Assembly (NCBI GenBank): GCA_933207985.1
Contig: OW240917.1
Span: 244,886,769 to 244,950,768, forward strand
Direction: 5' to 3'
Source of the DNA: Pelobates cultripes
Taxonomy: Eukaryota; Chordata; Amphibia; Anura; Pelobatidae
DNA length: 64,000 bases
Shown here: positions 40,021-51,453 of the stretch, piece by piece
Position numbering within the stretch: position 1 is the stretch's first letter
How the letters are laid out: each line of letters opens with the position of its first letter
The notes under the pieces: generated by a model
The model's database searches: none
Seen by the model: only the letters and a program-made list of their open reading frames with translations
What the model was told of the DNA's origin: nothing
Made by a program: the position numbers and the translations under genes

Positions 40021-42420
40021 TCATATACCCAAGGTAGGTGAAGCTCATTCTCCCTACTAAATGTTTGTCTTTTTAACTGAAAACCCACATTCCTAAAATT
40101 TGGAGTCAGTAACGGAACATGTCAATGCAGGCTCCTGGGTTTGTTTCTGCCCACCATTCCTGTGCAGGGACATATGCTTGTGTCCAGACACCACAAAGCT
40201 ATTTCTCTAATGCAACAGAATATGTTGCATTCACTCCCTACTCCCATGTGGTGACATTCTTACACCAAACCAACCCTGGTGTAACGGCACTGGTCGTTGC
40301 AATGATGGCTTCTTATATCAAACCCTGGAGGTCAGCTTGAAGGTTCTAAACCTCAAAACCTTTTTTGCAGAAGCAAGTAGCTTTGCGGGTCAAATATTTC
40401 ACTAGATATATCACAAGTACATCATGGACCAAGTACCCTGGAGAAAAGAATATTGATTTGCCAAGGAAAATTATTTAAAGACCTGCACAGTCTAAAAATG
40501 CTATTGGAAGGTGAAAAATAAAAAATCAATAGCTCCGGGCTCCATCTTTTGTTTCTTCGACCAGTATCATTCAATTACTAAATTTGTTAAACGTTTACAC
40601 AAAGGAGAGAGTTTACACAACTAGAAGCCGACGTGTATATTTCCGTCATGTGTCCTTAAGGGGTTTAAGAAGATCACATCCAAACTAAGGCCCAGTGCCC
40701 AACCCTTCCTTACAGGAAACCAACAGAATTATTCACTAAACTGAGCTTGATCAGGGTTTGACTGTGGAATTTAAAAACTTAGGCCAAATTAGCCAAGTTG
40801 AATAAAATAGACAAATTGGAGAATTATTTCTGTGGCAGAGCTCCTATACTCCGAGTATGTCCACCAAATTCACTCTTTCCCTGGAGCAGGATAGTAGAAG
40901 GGACTATAGCAGTGTCCCCAAACATCAGCCGAGGCTTGATGAAGGATTAAAACAGACATATTTGATGGTCCTAGCACAGACTTATTTATACCATCATTAC
41001 CAACAGGTGGTCATCAACAGAAAAAATGTATTCTCACCCTGCCGCCTCAGTGACTGGGACATAACTCAATCAACATCTAGATAATTTAATTAACAACTAG
41101 GCACCAGGGTTCAATACAACAGAATCCCCAAAACATATAGTTCCCCACAAGTAACCTACATAATGTACAACCCCGGATAGGACCAGTCCCCAAGTATAAC
41201 ATGTCCAAAATGTGCACCCAGCCAGAGAAATCGGAGCGTAAAGTTTTACTGGGCCTCGGCTAACCTCGGATCCGACACAGGGTTCGATGCTGTTGCTGAG
41301 TAGGTGCCGGTCAGTGCTTGATGGAAATTGTACCGACCAGTGGTGCCGATCCTGTCTAACCTAGAGTTCCTGTCTAAAGGAGTTTAAGCATGCGTGGGAT
41401 AGGCATAAGGCTATCCTAACTATAAGATAAGACTAGGGACTAATGAAAGTATTTAGAAAATTGGGCAGACTAGATGGGCCGAATGGTTCTTATCTGCCGT
41501 CACATTCTATGTTTCTATGTTTCCTGAAGGTCGGCTGTGTTTCCTGCTGATGGTTGTATCTTTCTCTGTCCTGCCTACAATGTCTCTGGAATCAGAGGGC
41601 TCTGCTACGTTGGAGTTGCTGGAACAGCAGAGGAAGCAAACAGGGGTGATTGTGAACTCTTTTGGAGAAGTTTTCTAGAATCCTGCGCCGGTTTTTCGTG
41701 TGACTGGACGAGGCTCTGTCATAATTTCAATTTTGCTTTTTTAAGCCGAATTTGTTTTTTATTTCCTGGTAAATTTGTAACAAACCCCCGGAGCAGTGAA
41801 TAACACTGTAATATTATTGGAGCCATCTGGAAATTAGACACAATCATGCTGGCATCTGCAGAACGTCCTGATTAAATAACGCAAAACAAAGTTTCCAAGA
41901 AATGATGTGAGCTATTTAATAATCTCATAAAATTGGGTATTTAAAAAAAGAAAAAACTGAAGATAAAGCGGCAATGTTTTATAGTGTATTAGGCAAAACG
42001 AGAGGTCAAATAATGATAAAAAAATGTATTAACTAGGTTTAAAAAAACATAGAAAATGTGATCTTATAAAAGGAAGGGATTCTTATATTAAAATATTTAC
42101 AATATACCAAGAAAAACAAATTGAGCTAAATCTTAAAAGGGACCCTCCACTGTCAACAAAACAAAACAACAACTTTATATTAGATACATATTTATTTAGG
42201 CATTTTTTTCATTGGGGCTATATCCTTTGCAAGCCCTGCCATTCTTTCTGTGGTTGCCCAATCAAAGACATCCCAGTGTAGCTCTATGAGAATTCTTTGC
42301 AAGGCAGGAGTTCTGAGCATTTGGTGCTGCATAAAAGTTTAGTTCCACAGAGCTAAACAATCAGGAAGTAACAGGACTGACCGCCTGATTGACAGCCAGG
42401 AGGGTGTGGACCAAAGTTCA
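40021..42420. other. Intergenic DNA with dispersed repeats
   Basis: No supported gene. At 40620-40675 a tract ending 'tgtccttaaggggttt' resembles the end of a piggyBac-like MITE, without a partner. At 41385-41522, 'agatgggccgaatggttct' followed by 'tatgtttctatg' is a phrase I associate with abundant dispersed frog repeats. At 42131, 'tcttaaaagggaccctcc' may be a MITE end. Confidence 0.45.
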
Positions 42421-42659
42421 TTTATAAAAGTGCCAATTTCTCATCTAGTTATATGAGTAAAAAAGAAATAAAAGTGGACATACTATACACATATAAAGAA
42501 ACTCTCCTCCCCCCCATTACAAATGTGGGGGGGCATGATCGCTGCCCCCAGATAGGTTATTGGAGAGTCAAGGCAACAATGCAAGTTGTTGGAAAAGCGA
42601 TACTAGGGTCAGTAAGTGGTGTGTCTTGTCAGAGAGTGCTGGACAGTTGAGTGTAGGCA

Positions 42660-43046
42660 AACTGTGATTTTGACCACCCACCCACTGTTGGCTTGGTTGC
42701 TTGGTTTGTCATTCTTTGCTTAATTTGTGTTTTCTGTTCTGTTGTTCTCACAGCTTGGCAGATGTCTTGGCCAGCTTAAAACGAGAGCTTAAAGTTCCTT
42801 GTCCATTCCAGAGCTTCGGAACTCAGAGTCTGCTGAAGGCTGATAGAGAAAGACAGGCTGCATAGGACTCATGGTTTGGTTATCTGTCTGTCTGGTAATC
42901 TCTCAAACGGCTGACAGTTGGCAATGTTTGTTGGCCTGTGAGTGTGTTCAGAAATAAAGCTGTGGCCGTTGCCCTATCCACTAATTAGGAGTCAGACTTT
43001 TATTTAAGGGGCAACGTGATGGGGATTATGGGTGGGTCAGCAGTCA
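42660..43046 (+). mobile_element. Solo Ngaro 3' end (N5), N3-like
   Basis: Carries AATAAAGCTGTGGCCGTTGCCCTATCCAC at 42953, like N3, and ends 'gggtcagcagtca' as N3 does. No protein-coding Ngaro sequence is attached, so it is a fragment or recombination remnant. The left limit is uncertain. Confidence 0.55.
42953..42965 (+). terminator. Poly(A) signal AATAAAGCTGTGG (N5)
   Basis: 13-mer shared with the other Ngaro copies. Confidence 0.55.
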
Positions 43047-43635
43047 AGAGGTTTGGAGTGTAACTTTAATGAAAGAAATAAGAAACACAAAAAAAGGATA
43101 ACCCTAAAGACCAACCATGCATGATATTCACATTTTAACATTCAAATATACAGTTTAACTGTGAAATGAAAAAGTAAATTATAAAAAAAACAAAACACTT
43201 GGATTTGATTTGAACACTAAAAATGAATGATTCCATTTTCCACCGGATATGGTTCAAAAAAAGTTTACAACCTGGTCCCTGTGACGGAATTATTCAATTT
43301 TATGCTAGCTTAGATCAGAGTAAAATGGAATGGATGGACTGTAAAAGCAGGTTCCAAATGTTGTAGGTAACAAAAACAAAGGAGAACAAGGATTGTATAT
43401 CTGGTTATAGAATTATTTCTTAATTTAATCTTGATATAAAAGTTCTCCAAAATAATTGATCAAAGAACTGAAAATTTAAAGGAATACATTACCTCATTTT
43501 TTTTTTTTCAGAACTCCTTTTTATATATAAAAACACAACTAAACTGGCCTTTACCCCGGCACTGAGATAGACTCCTCACTGCAGATAGGTGAAGATAGCT
43601 GGACAATGACTGCACCGAGGTGGAGAGTTACTTTT

Positions 43636-44060
43636 TTAAAGAAACACTATATCATTAGAATTACAAACATGAGTTTTACTTCCTTTACCATCCAGTCCTC
43701 ATCGGACCAGTCACCGCAGGGAAGCTTTGCTTCTTTGGCAGAGATGATCAATGTAGATGATCTCAGCCAATCCAATGATTTCCCATGCTACTGTGCATGC
43801 ACGGCAAAATGCAGAGCTGCACCAATCAATGAGATCATCTGATTGAAATAGCCGAGTTTCATTCGGCTATTTTGGTAGAAGCACCTCTAGGGGCTGTCAG
43901 AGTAACAGCCACTAGAGGAATTTTAAACTTGAAATGTAATCATTGCCATTTGTGCAGAACAGCAATGTATTCAGCTGCACTGTTAAAAGGACAGGAATAT
44001 GGCACACAAACCACCTTGAGATAAGATTCAGCGGCCTGGGTGCCTATAGTATCCCTTTAA
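43636..44060. mobile_element. T2-like MITE
   Basis: Left end TTAAAGAAACACTATATCA, right end 'gcctatagtatccctttaa', with phrases shared with the MITE at 350-784 ('cctgggtgcctatag'). Confidence 0.6.
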
Positions 44061-44686
44061 GATATAATGAGATGATTCCAAATCGGGTATTACATGCTAT
44101 TCAAACTGATGTTTTAAAAAAGTCATCTTAGTTAATAAGTTTAGGGGGAAAAATGGATTAGAGAAGATCATTTCCTTTAAGTGTATCCTACCTTTCACAC
44201 AATATTTTTAAAACATGATATTTCTGTTCAAAGTATACCTAACTATAGACTGCCATTATTTTCGACCTGTCTCTTTCTTGGCACACTGCCATATCTGGTT
44301 TTATCCACCGCCCTGCTAGGGCTGCTACATTTTGCAGTTCAGTGATCCCAGTAATGACTTTGCATTATCAAAGATGTGGAAAAGCAGTGTGGAAAAACCC
44401 CCAAAAAGGAGTCCCCCTCCCCTTTCCCATCCCAACTAAACCCTCCTGTCTCCACTCACAATCAGGCTCAATAATTAGACCTGCATCAATTTAATTAACC
44501 TAATACAGGTGGTCCTCATTTTGCAACCTACCTGTTTTATCACGGCTTGCGTTTATGACCAGCTGGTCTATGTTTGAGGAATTTGAGGGATTCCCTGCTC
44601 TGCTGCGCTTGTCTATGTTCGGGAAAATTTCCCCAAACATAGACCTGCACTGGTGCGCATGCACTTCACGACCGGGTCATAAGAAC
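44061..44686. other. Intergenic DNA, no gene recognised
   Basis: Nothing supported beyond short open frames. Confidence 0.45.
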
Positions 44687-45262
44687 AGAGAGGGCGGGGC
44701 CATGCACAGATTACTGTGTTCAGTCTGAGAGGGCGGGGTCAGGCACAGATTGCGGTGGTCAGTCAGAGGGGGCGGGGCCATGCACAGATCACTGTGTTCA
44801 GTCAGATGGGACGGGGCCATGCACAGATCGCGGTGTTCAGTCAGATGGGACGGGGCCATGCACAGATCGCGGTGTTCAGTCAGAGGGGGCGGGGCCATGC
44901 ACAGATTGCGGTGTTCAGACAGAGGGGGCGGGGCCATGCACAGATTGCGGTGTTCAGTCAGAGGGGGCGGGGCCATGCACAGATCACTGTTCAGCCTGAG
45001 GGGGCGGGGCCATGCACAGATTGCAGTGTTCAGTCAGAGGGTGGGCGGGCACACTGCCCGCACAGATCACTGTTCAGCCTGAGGGGGCGGGGCCATGCAC
45101 AGATTGCGGTGTTCAGTCAGAGGGGGCGGGGCCATGCACAGATCACTGTTCAGCCTGAGGGGGCGGGGCCATGCACAGATCACTGTGTTCAGTCTGAGGG
45201 GGCGGAGCCATGCACAGATCACGGTGTTCAGCCTGAGGGGGCGGGGCCATGCACAGATCAAT
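44687..45262. repeat. GC-rich minisatellite, 39-bp unit
   Basis: About fourteen imperfect copies of a unit containing 'gggggcggggccatgcacag' and 'tgttcagtcag'. Some units are shortened by loss of a few bases ('cactgttcagcctgag'). The repeated open frames on both strands only reflect the unit and should not be taken as proteins. Confidence 0.88.
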
Positions 45263-45520
45263 CTCATTCAGACTCAATACAGCGATCCTAGAGTCCAACA
45301 GCCTCTGTTCTGGCCAGGAAGCAGCAGTCTCCAGGCAACAGGTATGGATAGAATTTTGGCAGAATATCTGCTTCCCTTTTAGGCACGACCTGTCCTCAGG
45401 GGCTTCCTCGAATGTGAAACACATGACAGGCGCACAGTCGGATTTGCCGGCATATGCGCTAACCTTACCCAAACCCCCATTAAAACACTGACACAGGTTA
45501 TACTGTTGGAAATAATTTGT

Positions 45521-45533
45521 CCACAGCTTTATT
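45521..45533 (-). terminator. Poly(A) signal AATAAAGCTGTGG (N4 B2)
   Basis: On the - strand; part of a 17-base match to N1. Confidence 0.6.
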
Positions 45534-45723
45534 AAATTATTAATAAATAATTAAGGAATAACAAATGGGGTCATTGCCAACAAATCTTAATAATGTTAAC
45601 CTCCCCCATATACATAACATACCCCTAGCAATGACCCCACAATAATAACAATAGATAACAATCTAAATAACATGTTAATACAGAAACTGGCCGTCCAATT
45701 TGACCACATTTCCACCAGGTTAA

Positions 45724-45890
45724 ATTGTAGGGGTGTACCGAGACACCGCTACCCACCATATCCATTGTAGGGGTGTACCAAGACACCGCTACCCACCATA
45801 TCCATTGTAGGGGTGTACCAAGACACCGCTACCCACCATATCCATTGTAGGGGTGTACCAAGACACCGCTACCCACCAGTTCCAGTGTAG
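45724..45890 (-). repeat. 40-bp minisatellite with hairpin units in N4 B2
   Basis: Four 40-bp units plus a partial one. On the - strand each can fold as GTAGcGGTGT pairing with ACACCcCTAC. The single hairpin in the N1 B repeat (8970-8997) is the probable ancestral form. Confidence 0.75.
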
Positions 45891-46098
45891 GGTGTACCAA
45901 GACACCACCACACCCCCAGGTTCGGAGCCACCGACGGGCTCGAACCTACCAACCACGTGCAACACTGCCCAATCCACACTAAACCTCAGGATGCCCACTT
46001 TCTCCTCCATCTACCCTCCGATTTAACCAGGCCATTCCCCGCCGCTGTGAAAAAACGGGAAATCAACTAACCTAACCAAATACAGGGAGGGTGGGAGG

Positions 46099-46285
46099 GA
46101 CAACTGACAGGTAAGCTTAGGTTCAGTTAAAATGGCCACTTCATATAATGGCTGGTATAAATACTCCCCTTATGGCTCCGCCCTACCCAGCATGCTAGCG
46201 GTCACTAAATTCCTGTGGCTGCTATGCCTACCTCCTGGCTCTGTCAAGGCCTATTCCTCTTAGCTGCTCTGATCCATGGGCTACA
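46099..46285 (-). repeat. N4 split direct repeat A2
   Basis: Near-identical to 49748-49933. It adjoins B1 exactly at 46285/46286. Confidence 0.88.
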
Positions 46286-46864
46286 TGACAGGCGCACAGT
46301 CGGATTTGCCGGCATATGCGCTAACCTTACCCAAACCCCCATTAAAACACTGACACAGGTTATACTGTTGGAAATAATTTGTCCACAGCTTTATTAAATT
46401 ATTAATAAATAATTAAGGAATAACAAATGGGGTCATTGCCAACAAATCTTAATAATGTTAACCTCCCCCATATACATAACATACCCCTAGCAATGACCCC
46501 ACAATAATAACAATAGATAACAATCTAAATAACATGTTAACACAGAAACTGGCCGCCCAATTTGACCACATTTCCACCAGGTTAAATTGTAGGGGTGTAC
46601 CAAGACACCGCTACCCACCATATCGATTGTAGGGGTGTACCAAGACACCGCTACCCACCATATCCATTGTAGGGGTGTACCAAGACACCGCTACCCACCA
46701 GTTCCAGTGTAGGGTGTACCAAGACACCACCACACCCCCAGGTTCGGAGCCACCGACGGGCTCGAACCTACCAACCACGTGCAACACTGCCCAATCCACA
46801 CTAAACCTCAGGATGCCCACTTTCTCCTCCATCTACCCTCCGATTTAACCAGGCCATTCCCCGC
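46286..46864 (-). repeat. N4 split direct repeat B1
   Basis: Matches B2 except for minisatellite copy number and scattered substitutions. Poly(A) motif at 46383-46395. Confidence 0.88.
46383..46395 (-). terminator. Poly(A) signal AATAAAGCTGTGG (N4 B1)
   Basis: Second copy of the 13-mer in this element. Confidence 0.6.
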
Positions 46865-46870
46865 CACAGC

Positions 46871-47457
46871 TCAGGACTTGACACCTAAAGCTCCTGAGCG
46901 ACCCCCACCACACCGGAATAAGGCCTGTTGAATGCCTTCCTGAAGGCCCAATTTAAACAGATCACACCTTACATCCGAAAATGTACCCCATCCCACCTGG
47001 AGTACCCAGGGAGCTTTCCTCCCAATTCGTTGTGTCTCACTGTTACACCGCCCCCACATCTGATAAATACCGCCATCAATTTTTTATTAAGTTGTCCTCG
47101 ACACCGAGCTACCACGGCCGGGTACGTAGTATGTCTCCAATGTAACCAAGGAACCATCTCGGACCGCACCACCACCACACCCGTGGCCAGCTCCCATAGC
47201 TGGTCCACCTCCCTCTGCCTCCACCTGATCAATTCCTTTTCCGGGACCATGCCAATATCCAGAATGTCCTGGAAAGTACCCCTTGTTACCTCCCGGAAAA
47301 ATTTCTCCCCTAATGTCTTGCCACCAAAATCCCTGAAAAACAAAACCACTCCTGCTCCACCAATTTCAAAGGAAAGCCCAGTTACGTTTGAACTGAAACG
47401 CGGCTCCCATCTGTGCCCCTTAGATATAAGAATGACCCACCAACCATGTCACCAAAC
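46871..47457 (-). pseudogene. N4 SGNH hydrolase domain, disrupted
   Basis: TWLVGHSYI at the start is followed by a stop. The middle part (DQLWELATGVVVVRSEMVPWLHWRH) and the block V equivalent (RWDGVHF) survive in later frames, and the end (DLFKLGLQEGIQQALF) matches N1. It is preceded by an acceptor-like 'ttactttcgtttcag'. Confidence 0.7.
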
Positions 47458-47475
47458 CTGAAACGAAAGTAATTA
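47457..47475 (-). other. Candidate 3' splice acceptor before the N4 SGNH domain
   Basis: On the - strand 'ttactttcgtttcag|gt', in the same phase (G + GT) as N1. It lies about 45 bases after the YR stop. Confidence 0.5.
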
Positions 47476-47520
47476 GCGACACGGCATAGCCCCAAACACA
47501 AACCCATACGTCCATAGCCA

Positions 47521-48420
47521 TTAAACCAAATAGACTGGCCTGAAACAGGACTTAAACCGTACTGACTCCCACCTGCCTAAACGTTTCCCTAGGTCCTCAC
47601 TTAAAACCAGGTGGGGTGCCTCTGTTACCGCCATCACCTGGGAAGAATGGGTCCCAAAGTGCCCGGGATCCAAACCCAACATTGTCAAACCCCTTCGAAC
47701 AAACACCTGCGGGAATTGAATCGTGACAGCACCGATCTGTCCCCTTTTATCAGTAAGCCATCCGGGATGTCCGGGCAAAGCTCCAAGTAGCATGATGCGC
47801 TTAACACCGGGCGTACCCCTGACCCCGGCAGGGAATATAGCTTTACCAAACCTCCTTTACCAGACACATTCGTTCTTGAACAACCCTACTGAATCGTTAC
47901 CTTAACCGACTAAGGTTCGACAACCGAGTGTAGAACTCCCCAACACCTGCCCGAAGGCACTCACCAGTTCCCCAATCCAAATTGCCCCAAGCCTCCGAGA
48001 AGGCCACCGCAAGCAAACTCACTGCAAAAGTAGGGTAATACACCACCAGGCGTTGCGTTACCCACGGAAACCCACCGCCCGGCACCGACATATTTCATAT
48101 CTCTCCGTAAGACCCGCGATGCCTGACGGACGTGACAACGTTCCGTCACTTCCTCCCAATCAGTCAGTTTAAACCCTAACGACAATGCCACCATGCTCCT
48201 GTCCATTGCTGATGGAGCTAACGCTGAACAAACAAACGGCTTAGGAACCACAGCAAGGTATCCCTTCGCCCCTCCTTTGACTGCCCCCACAGTGAAACCA
48301 ACCGCCTTGTCCCACATATCTCAAACGTTCACATAGGCAGTCCCTGTGCCCGGTGCCATAGGATTCTGTATCGATCCTCCAAGCATGGCATCTCGAGCTG
48401 CCACATTTCCTCCAGACTGG
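47521..48420 (-). pseudogene. N4 tyrosine recombinase, disrupted
   Basis: Pieces in several frames: DAMLGGSIQNPMAPGTGTAY (matches the N1 YR start), WDKAVG, KPF...LSLGFKL, SRFNSRRCLFEG, GTHSSQVMAVTEA and GRWESVRFKSCFRP. The HxxR box reads HSSQ and the nucleophile Tyr position reads Cys, so catalysis is lost besides the frameshifts. Confidence 0.7.
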
Positions 48421-49747
48421 ACAGTCCCTCCTCCCGCGCCCCCTTGCCAGGCTCTGGAGTATCCGGTGGATGCCGACTCCTGTCCGCGCTGGTCCAGCCT
48501 CAAGCCCGTAAAAGTAACACTCCTCGACCTGCTTCTCCATCCCTCATCCGACCTCCCGCTGCTGCTGTGCCTGTCATTGTCGTTGCGCTGCTCCCTGCCG
48601 TACTCACACCTGCTGATGCTCCTCCTGTGTTCCTGCTCCTGAGAACGCCCCCCAGGGGGCTCCCGCTTGCCTCTGTACCTTACGTCCATTTCCACCCGTC
48701 CATGTCCTCTCTTCTGCCCTCTGCTTGCAGTACCTGGCCTCTCCCAGGCCGCCTCATCCACTTGTGGCCCCTTTAATTAATCCTGGTTGTTGGCCTTCCC
48801 CTCCATAGCTGCTCTGCTGTGCCTGTGAAGACTCCGCCTGCTGCTTTCACTATCCCATTCCTTCACCTCTGACCTGACCCTGGCCCCATCCAGTGCCGCC
48901 TCCGTCTGTGTCCCGCCGACCTGGAACCCCCCCGCCTGCCCATTTGGGGGGGGAGGAGGGAACGCTTTTACACTGCTGGGCCCTTGCATCATTCCCCCTG
49001 TCACTCAGGTATGCCACCAGGGGCAGACTCACCAGGACGCCTCTTGCCGCTCTCCCTGCCTGGCGGCCATCATGTCATGCTGGATTCCGCCGTCCTTTGT
49101 GCTTTCCCGCCCCCCCGCCTTATTGCAGGGGGCGCTCTTCCTGTGCGGCCTCATCCTGACCTGCCGTCTTGCCTGACCGGCGCCGCGTCGAACATACGGC
49201 GCCAGCCGCCCTCCAACTCCTGCCTGCTTTCCGACCTCATTCTCAGCCTTCCCCTTGCCGCCTCCTGACAGGCTCACGGGCTGCCGAACTAACGATGTCA
49301 CTCACAGGCTGCCGCTGGGGCGTCCTCGCTCTCCTTGCTGGCCTCTCTTCCACCGCCGCGTGGGGGGGGGGTAACAGACGTGCTCGGGGCCCCCCAGCTG
49401 CTCCTGCAGCCACCAGCCACGATTCTGCCACAACCTTTGTGACCAGGATGGTGGCTTGCTTGGAGTTCTGTCTGAGGCTGATGGGAGTGAGCATGCAGCA
49501 GCAGCAGCTCACTCCAGCCTCTCCTGTACCTCCATGCTGTCTCCTGTCTCAGTACTGTCTGTTCTACATGCTGCTGATGGGAGTGATCATGTAGTAGCAG
49601 CTCACTCCAGCCTCTCCTGTACCTCCATGCTGCCTGTTCTGCCATGCTGCCTCCATGCTGCCTGTTCTGCTATGCTGCCTCCATGCTGCCTGTCCTGCTA
49701 TGCTGCCTCCATGCTGCTGCCTTCTCCCTCCAGGGCAGGCAGCTTTC
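48421..49747 (-). other. N4 5' internal region, Gag-leader-like, RT deleted
   Basis: GC-rich sequence with an Arg/Ser/Glu-rich - strand frame (48761-48321) that runs into the YR start, plus a 35-50 base imperfect repeat around 49495-49725 ('cctccatgctgcctg'). The Gag core, zinc module and RT expected here are missing, so a deletion joined the leader to the end of pol. Confidence 0.5.
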
Positions 49748-49933
49748 ACAACTGACAGGTAAGCTTAGGTTCAGTTAAAATGGCCACTTCACATAATGGC
49801 TGGTATAAATACTCCCCTTATGGCTCCGCCCTACCCAGCATGCTAGCTGTCACTAAATTCCTGTGGCTGCTATGCCTACCTCCTGGCTCTGTCAAGGCCT
49901 ATTCCTCTTAGCTGCGCTGATCCATGGGCTACA
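49748..49933 (-). repeat. N4 split direct repeat A1 (5' end)
   Basis: The outer end TGTAGCCCATGG on the - strand is at 49933, adjoining ada upstream sequence. Confidence 0.88.
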
Positions 49934-50668
49934 GGGCCTGCAGTGCTGGGAAATTTACATCATATAAATAAAAGAGGCAGGGGGGTTTGTGATACGTGCG
50001 TCTTAGGTGATAATATGTGATTAATAACATACGTAATAGAGAATGTGGCTAATTAACTGTGTAAATCTGTTCATCTTTGAGAGAGGCTGAATAGCTATTT
50101 GTTATTTTGTGAAAATTTAGGAATGTGTTTCTATGTTAACATGTCTGTGTTTTTGAATTTTAGCGTGTCTTTTTTTATGTTAGCGTGTCTGTGTGTTTGT
50201 ATGTTAGCGTGTCTATGTTTTTGAATTTTATCGTGTGTGTTTGTATGCTAGCGTGTCTGTGTGTTTGTATGTTAGCGTGTCTGTGTGTTTGTATTTTAGC
50301 ATGTCTGTGTTTTTGAATTTTATCGTGTGTGTTTGTATGTTAGCGTGTCTGTATGTTAGCATGTCTGGTTGCTAGATGCGTGTTAAATGTAACTAATAAA
50401 GTGTGAGTGTCTGTGTGGCTATTAGGTTTGTGATTTTGACCTGTGCCATAACGCTACCAAAGCACCATGGGAGATGTAGTTTCAAATATGTTCTGTTTAT
50501 GAATTTGAATGTTTACTGGGAATAAACTGTGATGACGCCCTTTCCGTTCTCTGCATGTATTGACAAGGAAAATACGTTTGTGAAAGTTCAAGGTACAGAA
50601 GTCCTGTGTTTATAACCTGCTTCCAAACAGAATAATTTTTAGAGAGATACCCGGCAGACTACAGGACA
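49934..50668 (+). other. ada upstream region with tandem repeats
   Basis: Between the N4 end and the ada start codon. 50110-50375 holds imperfect 20-24 base units of the form 'ttagcgtgtctgtgtgttt'. 'tttataa' at about 50608 is a weak TATA-like candidate about 60 bases before the ATG. I see no clear CpG-rich promoter. Confidence 0.45.
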
Positions 50669-50704
50669 ATGGAGCAAAAGGTCCACACATTTAATAAACC
50701 CAAG
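50669..50704 (+). CDS. ada: Adenosine deaminase exon 1 (coding part)
   Basis: Encodes MEQKVHTFNKPK, ending at an AAG|GTAAGA donor in phase 0. Vertebrate ADA exon 1 similarly encodes about 11 residues ending in KPK. ADA deaminates adenosine and deoxyadenosine to inosine forms in purine salvage, mainly in the cytosol. This start was chosen because it gives the expected short N-terminus and joins in phase to exon 2. The intron that follows is 5.6 kb and contains N6. Confidence 0.8.
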
Positions 50705-51453
50705 GTAAGACGAACACAGATCAGAGAGGAATTCATTTATTTAAATATAATATGGCTAATTAAAACAGGATTCATTTAGAAGTAACCAGCGATAATTGCA
50801 GCGCAGTGTTCAATCCTATGCTTGAGGTTTATTCGCTAATCTTTAATCCAGAGTTAATCCAGAGTCACTCCTAACCATACTTAATAATAGTCTCCTTCAA
50901 ACAGTGTTTGTTGTTTTATAAAATATAAAAATAATAATCTAACAGCATTTGGTGCCCACAATAATGGGAAAAGAATGTACAGCGCTGCAGAATCTGTTGG
51001 CGCTTTACAAAATTATAATAATTATCTAACAGCTGTTGCTGTAGACAACAATGGGAAAAGAATGTACAGCGCTATGGTATATTATAAAAGGATGATATAA
51101 ATAATGGTCTGATTGCTGTTATATAAGTATCTCAGACCGAATCATTTTTATTTAGAATATATTTTACTGTTACCAGAAAGGATATTTGCAGATTACTGCA
51201 GGTATGTGACATCCCATTCATTCAAACCATTGTCTGGAAATCTATTGTGAAACAGGACTGTACATGGGGCACACGGTTGTGCATTTTTACAGTAAGAACA
51301 ATAAGGATGTTGAATTCTCTGCCTGAAGAAGTGGTTTTATTGGACTCTGTAAAGATGTTTAAAGAGCAACTGGATGAATACTTGCTTATTGTTTCAAGGA
51401 GATATCGGACTGCCATTCTGGCGTCAAAAAGGATTTTATATCCTAGTTTGTTG

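Larger units (their letters stand above)
45424..46043 (-). repeat. N4 split direct repeat B2
   Basis: About 620 bases, matching B1 (46286-46864) except for one extra copy of a 40-bp minisatellite unit (four full units starting at 45724, versus three in B1). Confidence 0.88.
45424..49933 (-). mobile_element. Ngaro-like element N4, internally deleted, complete termini
   Basis: On the - strand it starts TGTAGCCCATGG (49933) and ends in 'cgcctgtca' (45424). The full set A1 (49933-49748), B1 (46864-46286), A2 (46285-46099) and B2 (46043-45424) is present. YR and SGNH remnants lie between A1 and B1, but the Gag core and the whole RT-RNase H are absent. Related to N1 by its A repeat and by the 17-base motif AATAAAGCTGTGGACAA. 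It lies about 0.7 kb upstream of the ada start codon. Confidence 0.85.

Noticed and set aside
44677..45472. Open frames of up to 191 codons with repeated GHAQIAVFSQ-like or MAPPPLTEH-like peptides
   Set aside because: They follow exactly from the 39-bp minisatellite read in both directions. No start context, domain or conservation supports a protein.
48346..49594. Pro/Leu/Cys-rich + strand frames
   Set aside because: They are antisense to the GC-rich Gag-leader region of N4.
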